Shown one piece after another: positions 27,867-39,249 of a stretch of 64,000 nt of DNA (positions are counted from its first letter, which is position 1; every line of letters begins with the position of its first letter). Under the pieces are notes generated by a model. It was not told the DNA's origin. It saw nothing but the letters and a program-made list of their open reading frames with translations, and made no database searches. The translations under genes and the position numbers were made by a program. Source of the DNA: Planococcus sp. CPCC 101016 (GTDB taxonomy: Bacteria > Bacillota > Bacilli > Bacillales_A > Planococcaceae); the NCBI RefSeq assembly GCF_007859295.1, contig NZ_VOHB01000006.1, forward strand, positions 62,001 through 126,000, written 5' to 3'.

Positions 27867-28817
27867 TCAACGGCCGATCATTTCTCCTTTTCTCAACGAT
27901 GCTGCAATCTCATCGATTTTCCGCAGCCGGTGGTTAACACCCGATTTGCTGACCGTACCACCAGATACCATTTCCCCCAACTCTTTTAGGGTCACGTCTT
28001 GATACTCTACCCGAAGTCGGGCAATTTCACGCAACCTTTCAGGCAATTGATCAATTCCGATTGCTTGATCGATAAAACGGATATTCTCAACCTGCCTTAA
28101 AGCGGCATCAATGGTTTTATTTAAGTTAGCGGTTTCACAATTGACTAACCGATTTACGCTGTTGCGCATATCCCGGATAATCCGAACATCCTCGAATTTC
28201 AATAAAGCGGAATGAGCACCCGTAATGCTTAAAAAATCAGCAATTTTTTCGGCTTCTTTCAGATAAGTCACAAACCCTTTTTTCCGTTCGATCGTTTTGC
28301 TGTTCAAATGGAACTCGTTCATCAATTCAACCAAGGAATCTGCATGGTCTTTATAAAGAGAGTAAATTTCCAAATGGTAGGATGAAGTTTCAGGATTGTT
28401 GACAGACCCTCCTGCCAAAAAAGCGCCTCTTAAATATGAACGCTTGCAGCAGTTCTTCTCGATCAGTGTCTTGACGATCTGATGTTGGAACTGGAAACCT
28501 TCCGTCAGAATTTCCAGCTCTTCAAGAACATGTTTGGCTCCTTCACGGATTCTGCAAATATAGATGTTGTTCTTTTTGAGGCGCATCTTTTTTCTGACGA
28601 GCAGCTCGACAGGATAGGCTTTGTAAAAACGTTTCAATAAGGTGTAGATGCGCCGGGCAATCGCCGCATTCTCAGTTTGAATATCTAAGCTTAACTGCCG
28701 GTTGGAAAATGACAAGGTGCCATTCATCCGGATCATTGCGGACAGTTCCGCCTTCCCGCAACAATCATCCACTTCTATTTGTGTCATTTCTTTTTTTGTT
28801 TCGGATGCAAAAGACAA
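27867..28817 (-). CDS. whiA: DNA-binding protein WhiA
   Basis: A 316-residue protein with an N-terminal LAGLIDADG-type homing endonuclease fold without nuclease activity and a C-terminal helix-turn-helix (about 260-310, [13 protein letters not shown]). In Bacillus it affects cell division and chromosome segregation. The TTG start at 28817 has GGGGG 5-6 bases upstream. It is coupled to yvcK (23 bases) and precedes crh. Confidence 0.94.
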   Translation of the reverse strand: MSFASETKKEMTQIEVDDCCGKAELSAMIRMNGTLSFSNRQLSLDIQTENAAIARRIYTLLKRFYKAYPVELLVRKKMRLKKNNIYICRIREGAKHVLEELEILTEGFQFQHQIVKTLIEKNCCKRSYLRGAFLAGGSVNNPETSSYHLEIYSLYKDHADSLVELMNEFHLNSKTIERKKGFVTYLKEAEKIADFLSITGAHSALLKFEDVRIIRDMRNSVNRLVNCETANLNKTIDAALRQVENIRFIDQAIGIDQLPERLREIARLRVEYQDVTLKELGEMVSGGTVSKSGVNHRLRKIDEIAASLRKGEMIGR

Positions 28818-28840
28818 AATTTATTCCCCCTTTCGAAGCC

Positions 28841-29836
28841 CTAGAAATAAAGCTGCTTCGAATCTTCACTGGCACGGCCACCAGCATACTCAAATAACCA
28901 TTCTGCAACTTTCATGGGCTCGTGTCGCACAATTTCACCAAAGACATTTGCGATATCTTTTCTATGAACTTCAAGACCCATTTGCTGCAGCCGCTCTTCA
29001 TCATATTCTACCGGCCAAGCCTTCTCTTTTTTATAACGCTCGGCAACAACTGGCGGCACCTGTACTTTATCAAGGAGAATGGCATCCAGAAAACTTTCGC
29101 CTACGTGGTCATAAAGTGCTTGAACATGGTCAGAGGCTGTATATCTATATGTTTCACCTGCTTGTGTCATTAAATTACAGATGTATATTTTCTTTGCTTT
29201 GGCAGCAACTACCGCCTTTTTAATATCTCTGACCAATAAATTCGGCAAAATACTGGTATAGAGAGAACCCGGACCGACCACAATGACATCTGCACTTTCA
29301 ATTGCAGCTATGGTGGCAGGCAAAGTCTTTACATCATGAGGCTCAATGAAAACCCTTTTAATCGGCTGCAGATAAGCAGGAATTTTGGACTCCCCCTTAA
29401 TAATAGTTCCGTCTTCCAATTCTGCATTAAGTGTGACGATTTGATTGGCCGCTGGTAAAACGGTGCCATTGACGCTCAGTACCCGGCTCATTTCACGGAC
29501 TGCATGAGAAAAATCCCCTGTAATATCCGTCAAGGCGGCAAGCATCAAATTCCCCAGCGAATGTCCGTCAAGATCCAAAGAATGCTTAAAACGGTATTGG
29601 AACATCTCAGCAACTAAAGGTTCCGTATCCGATAATGCTGCAAGAACATTCCGAATGTCACCCGGAGGTGGAATATCCAAATCATTTCTTAAGCGGCCTG
29701 AACTTCCTCCGTCATCCGCCACGGTTACGATGGCTGTCAAATCCAAAGGATACAGTTTCAATCCACGCAAAAGTGTGGAAAGTCCGGTGCCGCCGCCTAA
29801 AATAACGACGCGTTTCCGGTGCTGATTGCGTTCCAT
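28841..29836 (-). CDS. yvcK: Gluconeogenesis factor YvcK
   Basis: A 331-residue protein of the CofD/YvcK family that binds UDP-sugars and is required for growth on gluconeogenic carbon sources and normal cell shape. The nucleotide-binding start is RVVILGGGTGLSTLLRGLK, followed by TVADDGGSSGRLRND and PPPGDIRNVLAALS. It lies 4 bases from rapZ and in the standard rapZ-yvcK-whiA order. Confidence 0.95.
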   Translation of the reverse strand: MERNQHRKRVVILGGGTGLSTLLRGLKLYPLDLTAIVTVADDGGSSGRLRNDLDIPPPGDIRNVLAALSDTEPLVAEMFQYRFKHSLDLDGHSLGNLMLAALTDITGDFSHAVREMSRVLSVNGTVLPAANQIVTLNAELEDGTIIKGESKIPAYLQPIKRVFIEPHDVKTLPATIAAIESADVIVVGPGSLYTSILPNLLVRDIKKAVVAAKAKKIYICNLMTQAGETYRYTASDHVQALYDHVGESFLDAILLDKVQVPPVVAERYKKEKAWPVEYDEERLQQMGLEVHRKDIANVFGEIVRHEPMKVAEWLFEYAGGRASEDSKQLYF

Positions 29837-29840
29837 GCAC

Positions 29841-30722
29841 TCAATCCTTTCTTATTTTGACATCCCTGTGAGTGATGATGACTTTATTGTTTTCTCCCAA
29901 CAGTTTTCCATAGTATTCAGCAAGCGTGACTGAACGGTGCTGGCCGCCTGTACAGCCGAATGCGATGACCAACTGGGCTTTTCCTTCGTTTTTGTACTGT
30001 GGAATCATAAACTGCAAGAGATCGGTCAATTTTTCCAGAAGAATCTGCGTCTCCTGCCATTTCAATACATAGCTTGATACCCGTTCATCAAGACCGGATA
30101 AGGGATTCAATTCTGGGATATAGTAGGGATTCGGCAAAAATCGGACATCAAACACCAAATCAGCATCGATTGGCATGCCGTGCTTGAAGCCAAAAGACAT
30201 CACATTAACCGTAAAGACATTGCTGGTCTTCGAGGAAAAATCCGCATTGATTCTTTCTTTCAGCTGCCGTGGCGTCATATCTGAAGTATTGTATATAAAT
30301 TGTGCTCTTCCTTGGAGATCGCTCAGCATATCGCGTTCTTTTTTAATGCCGCCCAATACTAATCCGCCTGGCGACAGCGGATGGGATCTTCTGGTTTCTT
30401 TATATCGGCTTACCAATGTCTGGTTTTCCGCATCCAGAAACAGAACTGTGATGGAGACGTTCGGTTCCTGCGACAAATGGTCGATTGCGTCCAAGAGGCT
30501 GTCAAAAAAGTCTCCTCCCCGCAAATCCATAACTGCCGCTACCCGCTTCATCGATTTCCCTGAATCTCTCATCAATTTAATAAAAGTAGGCAACAGTGCA
30601 GGAGGCAAATTATCAATCGTAAAAAACCCCAAATCTTCGAAGCTTTGAATTGCGACGGTTTTTCCTGCACCCGACATGCCTGTGATGATGATTAACTCTG
30701 TTTCTTCTTTACGGTTATCCAT
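29841..30722 (-). CDS. rapZ: RNase adapter/nucleotide-binding protein RapZ (YvcJ)
   Basis: A 293-residue P-loop protein. Walker A is [14 protein letters not shown] near residue 15, followed by [16 protein letters not shown]. The C-terminal domain contains [17 protein letters not shown], near the site that binds the small-molecule regulator in E. coli RapZ. In Bacillus YvcJ hydrolyses nucleotides and affects competence; the RNA-adapter role is known only in Proteobacteria. It overlaps the nudix gene by 8 bases. Confidence 0.95.
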   Translation of the reverse strand: MDNRKEETELIIITGMSGAGKTVAIQSFEDLGFFTIDNLPPALLPTFIKLMRDSGKSMKRVAAVMDLRGGDFFDSLLDAIDHLSQEPNVSITVLFLDAENQTLVSRYKETRRSHPLSPGGLVLGGIKKERDMLSDLQGRAQFIYNTSDMTPRQLKERINADFSSKTSNVFTVNVMSFGFKHGMPIDADLVFDVRFLPNPYYIPELNPLSGLDERVSSYVLKWQETQILLEKLTDLLQFMIPQYKNEGKAQLVIAFGCTGGQHRSVTLAEYYGKLLGENNKVIITHRDVKIRKD

Positions 30723-31209
30723 TCTGGTGGTTCACCTCTTCGATTGATGATTGGATGATTTCTTTGATCAGTTGAAATTCAGGCGTGTAATAGAAGGTGC
30801 CGTATTGAATTCCCGGATGATTAGCCGCAAATTGCAGATTGGTTCGGTCGCCTTCCGCCATCGGCAAAAATGCCAAATCTTCCACCGGATGCCATTCGAG
30901 CAAACCTTCAGTTGTTTCTTCGAATAAATCCCCAATCAGACTATTTGCCGCAAACGTGAACAACATCCATTCGTCCACAATTTGCTCGCCTTCCTGGATC
31001 ATCATCGTATAGATTCCTTTTAAATGCGTACCGTTTGGGCTGGCGTTAGTTTCTTCCTTAAATTCACGGACAGCCGCTTCGTAAATCGACTCTCCTGATT
31101 CCATCTTGCCGCCAGGTGCTACGTACCAATCACGCCGCGGTTTCTTCAATAATAATACTTGTCCATCTTTGATAACTAATAAATTCGCGATTCGCTGCAC
31201 ATTCGACAC
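30715..31209 (-). CDS. NUDIX hydrolase (YvcI-like)
   Basis: A 164-residue NUDIX enzyme, cleaving a nucleoside diphosphate linked to another group. The NUDIX box is [18 protein letters not shown] and KEETNA, fitting G-x5-E-x7-REVxEExG. It is the first gene of the rapZ cluster and overlaps rapZ, as yvcI does in B. subtilis. The substrate (8-oxo-dGTP type or other) cannot be read from the sequence. Confidence 0.92.
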   Translation of the reverse strand: MSNVQRIANLLVIKDGQVLLLKKPRRDWYVAPGGKMESGESIYEAAVREFKEETNASPNGTHLKGIYTMMIQEGEQIVDEWMLFTFAANSLIGDLFEETTEGLLEWHPVEDLAFLPMAEGDRTNLQFAANHPGIQYGTFYYTPEFQLIKEIIQSSIEEVNHQNG

Positions 31210-31280
31210 TCCGCATCTATTGTAAACTTACTCCATTATACATCTATCCTGGCGTGTCATGCAAAAGAATGCAAAAAAAG

Positions 31281-31313
31281 AGGCCGTCTTTCGAGTTACT
31301 CGAAAAACGGCCC
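31281..31313 (-). terminator. Terminator of trxB
   Basis: A 14-bp stem with one G-T pair (GGGCCGTTTTTCGAG/CTCGAAAGACGGCCT) and a three-base loop, followed on the minus strand by CTTTTTTTG. Confidence 0.85.
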
Positions 31314-31405
31314 ATCAAAACTTCATTTAAAAAAGGGGGTCAATTTACTCTTTTAACTATACCTCTTCTTCATGACAAGCACGTTACAAAATGATTAAGA
31401 AAAAA

Positions 31406-32395
<990 letters not shown>

Positions 32396-32437
32396 CTAAA
32401 TCGTATAAGATTACGGCAAAAGCTTCAACTATTATGC

Positions 32438-33961
32438 CTATAATTCGATAGCAGGCAAATAAGCAGCCACTTCTTTTAGGTATTTGGTCAAAGTGGCGAC
32501 TGATATGCTGTACCGGTCTGCCATCTCTTTTTTTGTCGTCTTCTCACTTTTTGAAGATTTGTCCATATAGTCAATTGCAGCAGCCAATGCCCCCGGGTTC
32601 TTAAACGTATAATTTCGGTTGTATGCCTCTTCGACCAACAGGAACCACAATTGGAAAACCTCTGCTCTTTGTTGAGTCACCATCCCCTGCTGCGCATAAA
32701 GGAGCTCTGTAGCTTCCATCGCTCGCATGAATGCCAGTTCAGCCGGAATGGACTCTTTGAACGGATGGCCAAGGGCATATCCCAATACAAAAGTTTCCAA
32801 AACAGAGGGCTGGTCGGATGCCAGCCAATTAGGATGTGAGATAATCTCCTGTTTATGGGCTGACTTGCCAAGCAAAAACAAGCCGAATAGACGTTCACTT
32901 TTTTTCACATGATCCAGTTTTTTTACCAAATAATCCCGGTCATGCTCAAGCGCGTCCACGTGCGGCATCGCCGCATGATCGCTCCAAGGCTCATAGCCGT
33001 CTTTGCCGGGATCCATTTTTTTTAACTGATCCCATGCCTGACGCGAGGCCTCTTCATGGCCCGAGTGATAAGCGGCATGCGATAACCAGAAATAAAAAGC
33101 CGGATCTCCATCAAAGCCCCGCTTTTGAAGGCTTTTCAGCCAGCGATATGCTTCTTTGTATTTGCCAACCAGCGCAAAAGTAGCCCCCAGCTTATAGCGG
33201 TGCTCAAATACATAAGGCTGTATTTTTTTCAACAGCTCCAGGACGTCGTCTAACTCCGCATTCTTCTCATAATAATGGAAGACCGCCAAATTGCAGAGAG
33301 CATGCAGGTTGCCTGTGTTTCTACGCAAGACATCATGAAGCAGGGCTTTCGCCATTTCCGCTTCCCCGATATAAAAATAAGCGAGGGCCAGATTGTTATA
33401 AGCTCCCCAAAAATCCGTTTTTTCTTCGACCAGCTTTTCCAGCAGCTCGATGGCTTCAGCAAATTCACCCTGTTCCATCATTCGACGTGCTTTTTCCTGA
33501 CGGTAATAGTATTCACTATCCTGTGCTTCCCCATCGTCGTCAAATAGCTGCCAGTCTTCTTGTTCTGCGAAATCCACGATTTCCATTGCTTCTGCTGCAT
33601 ATTTCCCTTGTGTTTCGTACACCAAGTATTTCTTAGCATATTTTCGCGCATCCCAAAACAAGCCCATATGTGCATGGACTTCTGCGAGGAAAAACAGGAT
33701 ATCGGGTTCTTTTGGATTCAGTTCATTTGCTGCATGCAGCGCGTCCATAGCCTGTTCGAACTCCTGCATTTCCATCAGCACGATGCCATATTGCGTCAGG
33801 ATAAGCGGATCTTTCGGGCTTAGCTCTGTAGCACGACGCAAATACTTATGTGCTTTCGGATAATTTTCACGTTGAAGTTCTTTCAACGCTTTTCTGTAAT
33901 AAAAATCCCCTGTCGGAATAAAAGACAGCACGTTCTTATAATTTCTTTTTTTATTCTCCAA
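32438..33961 (-). CDS. Tetratricopeptide-repeat protein (YvcD-like)
   Basis: A 507-residue TPR protein. TPR units are clear from residue 20 on (FYYRKALKELQRENYPKAHK, YGIVLMEMQEFEQAMDAL, ILFFLAEVHAHMGLFWDA). The C-terminus ends in a helix-turn-helix-like segment, KEMADRYSISVATLTKYLKE, unusual for a plain TPR protein. The TTG start at 33961 has GGAGG 6 bases upstream. Same position as B. subtilis yvcD between the his operon and trxB. Function unknown; a scaffold or regulator is suggested by the repeats. Confidence 0.85.
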   Translation of the reverse strand: MENKKRNYKNVLSFIPTGDFYYRKALKELQRENYPKAHKYLRRATELSPKDPLILTQYGIVLMEMQEFEQAMDALHAANELNPKEPDILFFLAEVHAHMGLFWDARKYAKKYLVYETQGKYAAEAMEIVDFAEQEDWQLFDDDGEAQDSEYYYRQEKARRMMEQGEFAEAIELLEKLVEEKTDFWGAYNNLALAYFYIGEAEMAKALLHDVLRRNTGNLHALCNLAVFHYYEKNAELDDVLELLKKIQPYVFEHRYKLGATFALVGKYKEAYRWLKSLQKRGFDGDPAFYFWLSHAAYHSGHEEASRQAWDQLKKMDPGKDGYEPWSDHAAMPHVDALEHDRDYLVKKLDHVKKSERLFGLFLLGKSAHKQEIISHPNWLASDQPSVLETFVLGYALGHPFKESIPAELAFMRAMEATELLYAQQGMVTQQRAEVFQLWFLLVEEAYNRNYTFKNPGALAAAIDYMDKSSKSEKTTKKEMADRYSISVATLTKYLKEVAAYLPAIEL

Positions 33962-33982
33962 AATATGCCTCCGAAAAAGTAA

Positions 33983-34006
33983 TAGGAACGATTTAAATCG
34001 CTCCTA
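33983..34006 (-). terminator. Terminator of the histidine operon
   Basis: A stem TAGGAGCGAT/ATCGTTCCTA (one G-T pair) followed on the minus strand by TTACTTTTTC. The ribosome binding site of yvcD begins right behind it. Confidence 0.7.
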
Positions 34007-34042
34007 TACTCAAATGTGCTGTAATTATAGCATATTTCCTTA

Positions 34043-34669
34043 TTATTTACTTGTCGTTTTTGTAGCGTGGCGCTCTTTTAATACATCAACCACTTGGCTA
34101 AACTCCACTTTTTGTTCCTGCAGAAGCACTAATACGTGATAGAACAAATCAGCTGCTTCCATTGACAATTCCTCAGCATCCCGATTTTTCGCTGCAATGA
34201 TGACTTCAGACGCTTCTTCGCCCACTTTTTTGCAGATTTTATCTACGCCTTCTTCAAACAGGTATGTTGTATACGCACCTTCAGGCATTTCTTCTTCCCG
34301 CTTTTTGATTAATGAAGTCAACTGCCCGAACATATCTCCTGGGGATTCATTGCGTTCTCCGTGGATGGTTTCAAAAAAGCAGCTGTCCTGGCCGGTATGA
34401 CAGGCAGGCCCATTTGGAATCACTTCATAGATCAATGAATCGCCGTCGCAATCCAACCGGACCGCAGTCACTTGCTGGGTATTGCCGCTTGTCGCCCCTT
34501 TGTTCCACAATTCTTTGCGGCTTCTTGAATAAAGCCAGGTTTCATTGGTTTCCATCGTTTTTTGGACAGCTTCTTCATTGGCATAAGCCAAAGTCAACAC
34601 TTCTTTTGTTTCAGCATTCTGAATAATGACGGGAATCAGCCCGTCTTGATCGTATTTTATCGTTGTCAT
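34043..34669 (-). CDS. hisI: Bifunctional phosphoribosyl-AMP cyclohydrolase/phosphoribosyl-ATP pyrophosphatase
   Basis: Second and third steps of histidine synthesis, 208 residues. The N-terminal cyclohydrolase (1-110) shows [12 protein letters not shown], the metal-binding [12 protein letters not shown] and [12 protein letters not shown]; the C-terminal pyrophosphohydrolase (115-200) shows [19 protein letters not shown]. The two-domain fusion is usual for Bacillales. Overlaps hisF by 4 bases. Last gene of the operon. Confidence 0.95.
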   Translation of the reverse strand: MTTIKYDQDGLIPVIIQNAETKEVLTLAYANEEAVQKTMETNETWLYSRSRKELWNKGATSGNTQQVTAVRLDCDGDSLIYEVIPNGPACHTGQDSCFFETIHGERNESPGDMFGQLTSLIKKREEEMPEGAYTTYLFEEGVDKICKKVGEEASEVIIAAKNRDAEELSMEAADLFYHVLVLLQEQKVEFSQVVDVLKERHATKTTSK

Positions 34670-35418
34670 CGGACATTCACTCCCTCTTTCCGCAAATACT
34701 CTTTTACTTCAGCCACACTGGTTTCTTTGTAATGGAAAATGGATGCGGCCAATGCTGCATCGGCATCCACTGCTTTAAAGACTTCGCTGAAATGTTCTTT
34801 ATTGCCCGCACCGCCGCTGGCAATGACCGGCACTTCAACCGCTTCACGAACAGCTTGAGTCAGTTCCAGATCAAATCCATCTTTTGAGCCGTCTTTGTCC
34901 ATACTGGTCAACAGCAGTTCGCCAGCTCCGAGCTCAACGCTCTTTTTCGCCCATTCAATGGCATTCCACCCGGTTTTGTTGCGCCCGCCGTGTGTATAGA
35001 CGTCCCAACTCTCGCCGTTCTTCTTAGCGTCAATGGCTACGACGATACACTGGGAACCGAAAAAGTCGGCGCCTTCTTTGATCAATTCGGGACGGTCAAG
35101 CGCCGCCGTGTTCAGCGATACCTTATCAGCACCGGCACGAAGCATGCGTTTCATGTCTTCCAGGCTGCGGATGCCGCCGCCTACCGTAAAAGGAATCGAC
35201 AGCTCCGTTGCAACAATTTTGACTACTTCAACCATCGTTTCTTTGCCTTCATGAGAAGCTGATATGTCCAAAAACACCAACTCGTCCGCTCCCTGTTTAT
35301 CGTAAAAGCGTGCCAGTTCAACGGGATCTCCCGCATCACGAAGCGAAACGAAACTGATGCCTTTAACGACGCGCCCTTCTTTCACATCCAAACATGGAAT
35401 GATGCGTTTTGTCAGCAT
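34666..35418 (-). CDS. hisF: Imidazole glycerol phosphate synthase, cyclase subunit
   Basis: A 250-residue TIM barrel that uses ammonia from HisH to close the imidazole ring. It starts [20 protein letters not shown] with the catalytic Asp near 11; the second Asp is in [15 protein letters not shown]. Phosphate-binding loops are FTVGGGIRS and VIASGGAGN. Overlaps hisA by 7 bases and hisI by 4. Confidence 0.96.
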   Translation of the reverse strand: MLTKRIIPCLDVKEGRVVKGISFVSLRDAGDPVELARFYDKQGADELVFLDISASHEGKETMVEVVKIVATELSIPFTVGGGIRSLEDMKRMLRAGADKVSLNTAALDRPELIKEGADFFGSQCIVVAIDAKKNGESWDVYTHGGRNKTGWNAIEWAKKSVELGAGELLLTSMDKDGSKDGFDLELTQAVREAVEVPVIASGGAGNKEHFSEVFKAVDADAALAASIFHYKETSVAEVKEYLRKEGVNVR

Positions 35419-36140
35419 GATAATGCCTCCTCCAAGGTAAACCTTTTTTCGTACAAAGCTTTACCTATGATCACACCTGCTATATTGCTTTGCGCAGAGG
35501 CTTCTTTAACCTTTAGAACATCCTCAAGTGAGCCGATCCCTCCTGAAACGATGATTTCTGCTTCTTCAGAATCAACTAAAATTTTATTGGCTTCGATATT
35601 CGGTCCGGCCAATGTACCGTCTGTCGCAATATCAGTGTAGATAAAATGCTTGGCTCCTTTAGAGGCAAAATAATTCGCCACTTCTGTCGCCGCCTGGCCA
35701 GATGTCTCAATCCAGCCTTCTGTCGCTGCCATGCCATTTTTAGCATCAATACCGATGACAATCTGTTCAGCACCGAATTCTTCGATAAAGGAAACGGCAA
35801 GTTCAGGATTGCGGATCGCTAAACTGCCGATGATCACCCGTGCAACACCGTTTGATAAATAATGCTGAATGTCTTCACGGGTCCGGATGCCGCCGCCTAC
35901 TTGCACTCTGGCACCTAGCTTTGCAGCTTCGATGACAACTTGGTCATTGACCCGCACGCCGTCTTTAGCGCCGTCCAAATCGACCATATGTATCCACTGT
36001 GCTCCGGCTTCCACGAATTTCTTTGCCATTTCGACCGGCGAATCTCCGTAAATGGTCTCCTGGGCATAATCTCCTTGGAAAAGGCGTACGCATTTGCCAT
36101 CCCTTAAATCGATGGCCGGATAAATCTGAAACTTAGTCAT
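35412..36140 (-). CDS. hisA: ProFAR isomerase
   Basis: Amadori rearrangement of ProFAR to PRFAR, 242 residues, TIM barrel. The first catalytic Asp is in [15 protein letters not shown], the second in [17 protein letters not shown]. Phosphate loops [10 protein letters not shown] and IIVSGGIGS are present. Overlaps hisH by 8 bases and hisF by 7. Confidence 0.96.
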   Translation of the reverse strand: MTKFQIYPAIDLRDGKCVRLFQGDYAQETIYGDSPVEMAKKFVEAGAQWIHMVDLDGAKDGVRVNDQVVIEAAKLGARVQVGGGIRTREDIQHYLSNGVARVIIGSLAIRNPELAVSFIEEFGAEQIVIGIDAKNGMAATEGWIETSGQAATEVANYFASKGAKHFIYTDIATDGTLAGPNIEANKILVDSEEAEIIVSGGIGSLEDVLKVKEASAQSNIAGVIIGKALYEKRFTLEEALSC

Positions 36141-36762
36141 TTAGGTTCCTCCTGACATTTGCAATCCATTGCTCTAATAAATAATGGCCAAAATCGCCTG
36201 ATTTTTCGGGATGAAATTGCATGCCCGTAATCAGTCCATTTCCAACCACTCCCGGAACATCCAGATTGCCATAGCTTGCTGTCGCCCAAACTTCTTCCTC
36301 TTTTGTGTTTACCGCTAAAAAGGAATGGACAAAATAAACGTGGGTATCGCTTAATACTTCATCCAGCCAATAGGGTACACGTGAAAACTCCAGACGGTTC
36401 CAACCCATATGCGGGATCCGGTACGTGCCTTTTTCAAACCGGCGTATTTGGCCACTCAATAATCCCAGGCCTCTGGTCGGTTTCACTTCTGAGCTGTCTT
36501 CATATAGTAATTGCATGCCGAGACAGATTCCAAGAAGCGGAATGTTTTTATCCGGCAGGGATTGGATAAATTCCGATAGCCTTTTTTGATTCAGCAATTC
36601 CATTGCATCCGGAAATGCCCCTACTCCCGGCAGAAGGATGCCCTCCGCTTCCAATAGGACAGCAGGATCGTCTGAGACGATAACTGTACATTCCAGTTTT
36701 TTCAACGCCTGTTCAACACTGAACAAATTGCCCATACCGTAATCGATGATGCCTATGATCAT
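36133..36762 (-). CDS. hisH: Imidazole glycerol phosphate synthase, glutaminase subunit
   Basis: Class I glutamine amidotransferase that supplies ammonia to HisF, 209 residues. The oxyanion segment LPGVGAFPDAM is present, the nucleophile Cys in LLGICLGMQLLYE and the His-Glu pair in GMQFHPEKSGDFG. Overlaps hisB by 4 bases and hisA by 8. Confidence 0.96.
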   Translation of the reverse strand: MIIGIIDYGMGNLFSVEQALKKLECTVIVSDDPAVLLEAEGILLPGVGAFPDAMELLNQKRLSEFIQSLPDKNIPLLGICLGMQLLYEDSSEVKPTRGLGLLSGQIRRFEKGTYRIPHMGWNRLEFSRVPYWLDEVLSDTHVYFVHSFLAVNTKEEEVWATASYGNLDVPGVVGNGLITGMQFHPEKSGDFGHYLLEQWIANVRRNLND

Positions 36763-37346
36763 GTTAGCAGCCCCTTCGTCGATGGCACTCCTTTGACGCG
36801 CGGATCAATGCTAGTAGCCTCATCAAGCGCCCGCGCCAATGCTTTGAACACCGCCTCTATGATATGGTGTGTGTTTTTTCCATAATGAACGATGACGTGA
36901 ACATTCATGCGTGATTCGAGCGCAAATTTCCAAAGAAATTCATGAACTAGCTCAGTATCGAAGGTTCCTACTTTCTCATTCGGAAGTTCACAGCGGAATT
37001 CCAGGTGCGGACGATTTGAACAATCGATGACCACTTGCGCCAACGCATCGTCCATTGGTACAAAAGCATTGCCGTAGCGGCGTATGCCTTTTTTGTCGCC
37101 GAGGGCTTCTTTTACAGCTTGTCCAAGCACGATGCCGATGTCTTCTGTCGTGTGGTGATCGTCGATATGAGTATCGCCATCCGCTTTGATATCGCCATTA
37201 AATAGACCATGCTTGATAAAGAGATCCAGCATATGGTCCATAAACGGCACTCCTGTATCAATTACCGATTGGCCTTCTCCATCCAATGAAAAATTTATGG
37301 CTATTTTGGTTTCATTCGTGTTTCGTTTAATTTCAGCTTGTCTCAT
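36759..37346 (-). CDS. hisB: Imidazoleglycerol-phosphate dehydratase
   Basis: A 195-residue manganese enzyme of the monofunctional type (no phosphatase domain). Metal-binding motifs DTHIDDHHTTEDIGI and the C-terminal HHIIEAVFKALARAL are present; FMDHMLDLF is the substrate region. Overlaps hisD and hisH by 4 bases each. Confidence 0.96.
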   Translation of the reverse strand: MRQAEIKRNTNETKIAINFSLDGEGQSVIDTGVPFMDHMLDLFIKHGLFNGDIKADGDTHIDDHHTTEDIGIVLGQAVKEALGDKKGIRRYGNAFVPMDDALAQVVIDCSNRPHLEFRCELPNEKVGTFDTELVHEFLWKFALESRMNVHVIVHYGKNTHHIIEAVFKALARALDEATSIDPRVKGVPSTKGLLT

Positions 37347-38626
37347 TGCTCATTCCCCTTTTCCCACGACCGCGATTCCACTGCACGTGCATGCCCTTCT
37401 AAGCCTTCAAGACGCGCCAGACGGGCGATTTTATCTTTATTGCTTTGCCATGCCTGTTCGCTGTAGCGGACAATGCTGGTTCGTTTAATAAAATCATAAA
37501 CAGATAACGCACTCGAAAAACGTGCCGTGCTGTTGGTCGGCAAGACGTGATTGGTCCCAGCAAAATAATCACCGATTGGCTCAGACGAATAGCGTCCAAT
37601 AAAAATCGCACCTGCATGGCGGATTTTGTCCGCTACCGTTTCGGCATCTTCCGTCATGATTTCCAAATGTTCAGGAGCCAATTGATTGGCGGCTTCGATC
37701 AACTCTTCTATCGACTCTCCCAGATAAATCATGCCATGGTCCGCTATCGCTGCATTAGCAATCGCCTCACGCGGCAGACTCGCTACTTGCCGGTCCACTT
37801 CTTTAGAAACGGCCTCAGCCAAGCTTTTACTCGTAGTCAACAGAACTGCACTGGCCATTGGATCATGTTCTGCCTGTGACAGCAAATCTGCCGCCACTTC
37901 ATCGGCGTATGCGGAGTCATCCGCTATTATGGCGATTTCACTTGGCCCTGCAATCATATCAATGGCGACATCGCCATTGACTTCACGCTTGGCCAAAGCC
38001 ACGAAGATATTTCCGGGACCGGTAATTTTATCGACCGGCGCGATGGACTCTGTACCATACGCCAAAGCGGCTATAGCTTGGGCGCCGCCAGACTTGTAGA
38101 CTTCCGCTATGCCCAGAATGTGAGCTGCTGCCAAAACGCCATCCGATAAAGTTCCATCTTTTCCTGGAGGTGAAATAAGCACGATGCGCGCAACGCCTGC
38201 GACTTGAGCAGGAATAACGTTCATCAGCACCGAGGATGGATAAGCGGCTGTTCCACCTGGCACATACAGACCAGCTGATTCGATAGCCGTGACGCGCTGA
38301 GCCACATATGAACCATCTTCATTGTCCTGACGGTATCCTGGCTGCTGCTGATTTTCATGATAACGTCGGATATTGGCCGCCGCTTCCGTCAAATCCTCCA
38401 ACAATTGGCTATCAAAACGTGCAACAGCCTGCGCTATTTCTTCATCCGTTACACGCAGCGCTGACAATTGTGCACCGTCCCACTTTTCTGCGTAACGGAA
38501 CATGGCTTGATCTCCATTATCCTTTACATCTTGAACAATGTCTTTTACTGCCCCAACCTGGTTCCCGGTTCCTTCCGCAATCGTTCTTCTTATAGAGATC
38601 CCCGACGATAAACGCGTTACTTTCAT
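37343..38626 (-). CDS. hisD: Histidinol dehydrogenase
   Basis: Last two oxidations to histidine with NAD and zinc, 427 residues. [32 protein letters not shown] and [15 protein letters not shown] are family motifs; [16 protein letters not shown] carries the zinc-binding Gln and His, and [11 protein letters not shown] follows near the end. Overlaps hisG and hisB by 4 bases each. Confidence 0.96.
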   Translation of the reverse strand: MKVTRLSSGISIRRTIAEGTGNQVGAVKDIVQDVKDNGDQAMFRYAEKWDGAQLSALRVTDEEIAQAVARFDSQLLEDLTEAAANIRRYHENQQQPGYRQDNEDGSYVAQRVTAIESAGLYVPGGTAAYPSSVLMNVIPAQVAGVARIVLISPPGKDGTLSDGVLAAAHILGIAEVYKSGGAQAIAALAYGTESIAPVDKITGPGNIFVALAKREVNGDVAIDMIAGPSEIAIIADDSAYADEVAADLLSQAEHDPMASAVLLTTSKSLAEAVSKEVDRQVASLPREAIANAAIADHGMIYLGESIEELIEAANQLAPEHLEIMTEDAETVADKIRHAGAIFIGRYSSEPIGDYFAGTNHVLPTNSTARFSSALSVYDFIKRTSIVRYSEQAWQSNKDKIARLARLEGLEGHARAVESRSWEKGNEQ

Positions 38627-39249
38627 AAGCTCGCCTGCTTTCTCAACTTATCCACAAGTTCCGTAATGCGCTTTTGCTTCAAGCGATAACTTACCGGATT
38701 GGCAATCAAGCGCGATGTGATATCGACAATCTTCTCATATTCGACTAATCCATTTTCCTTCAGTGTTTTGCCTGTGGAAACGATATCTACGATTCGATCG
38801 GCCAAGCCGATCATCGGTGCCAGTTCAATCGAACCGTTCAATTCGATAATTTCGACTTGTTCGCCTTTGCCTCTATAATACTGTGAAGCTACTTTTGGAT
38901 ATTTGGTCGCGACGCGCGGCGTCACTTCATTCATCGGAGTGTTCGGCATACCGGCTGTTGCGATATAGCAGCGGCTGATTCCGAGGTCCAACAATTCATA
39001 GACATCCCGATCATGCTCGAGCATAACGTCTTTTCCAGCGATGCCGATATCCGCTACTCCATGTTCCACATAAGCCGGAACATCCATCGGTTTGGACAGG
39101 ATAAAGCGAATATTTTCATTTGGCGCTTCGACAATCAGTTTACGCGAATCATCGAGTTCTTTTGGCAAGTCGTAACCAGCTTTCACCAATAACTCGTAAG
39201 CTTCCTCAAATATTCTGCCTTTCGGCATAGCAATCGTTAATGCATCCAT
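38623..39249 (-). CDS. hisG: ATP phosphoribosyltransferase, short form
   Basis: First committed step of histidine synthesis, 208 residues. This short form lacks the C-terminal regulatory domain and needs HisZ, encoded just upstream, for activity and histidine feedback. [17 protein letters not shown] and the phosphate-binding [14 protein letters not shown] are visible. The start overlaps the hisZ stop. Confidence 0.96.
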   Translation of the reverse strand: MDALTIAMPKGRIFEEAYELLVKAGYDLPKELDDSRKLIVEAPNENIRFILSKPMDVPAYVEHGVADIGIAGKDVMLEHDRDVYELLDLGISRCYIATAGMPNTPMNEVTPRVATKYPKVASQYYRGKGEQVEIIELNGSIELAPMIGLADRIVDIVSTGKTLKENGLVEYEKIVDITSRLIANPVSYRLKQKRITELVDKLRKQASL

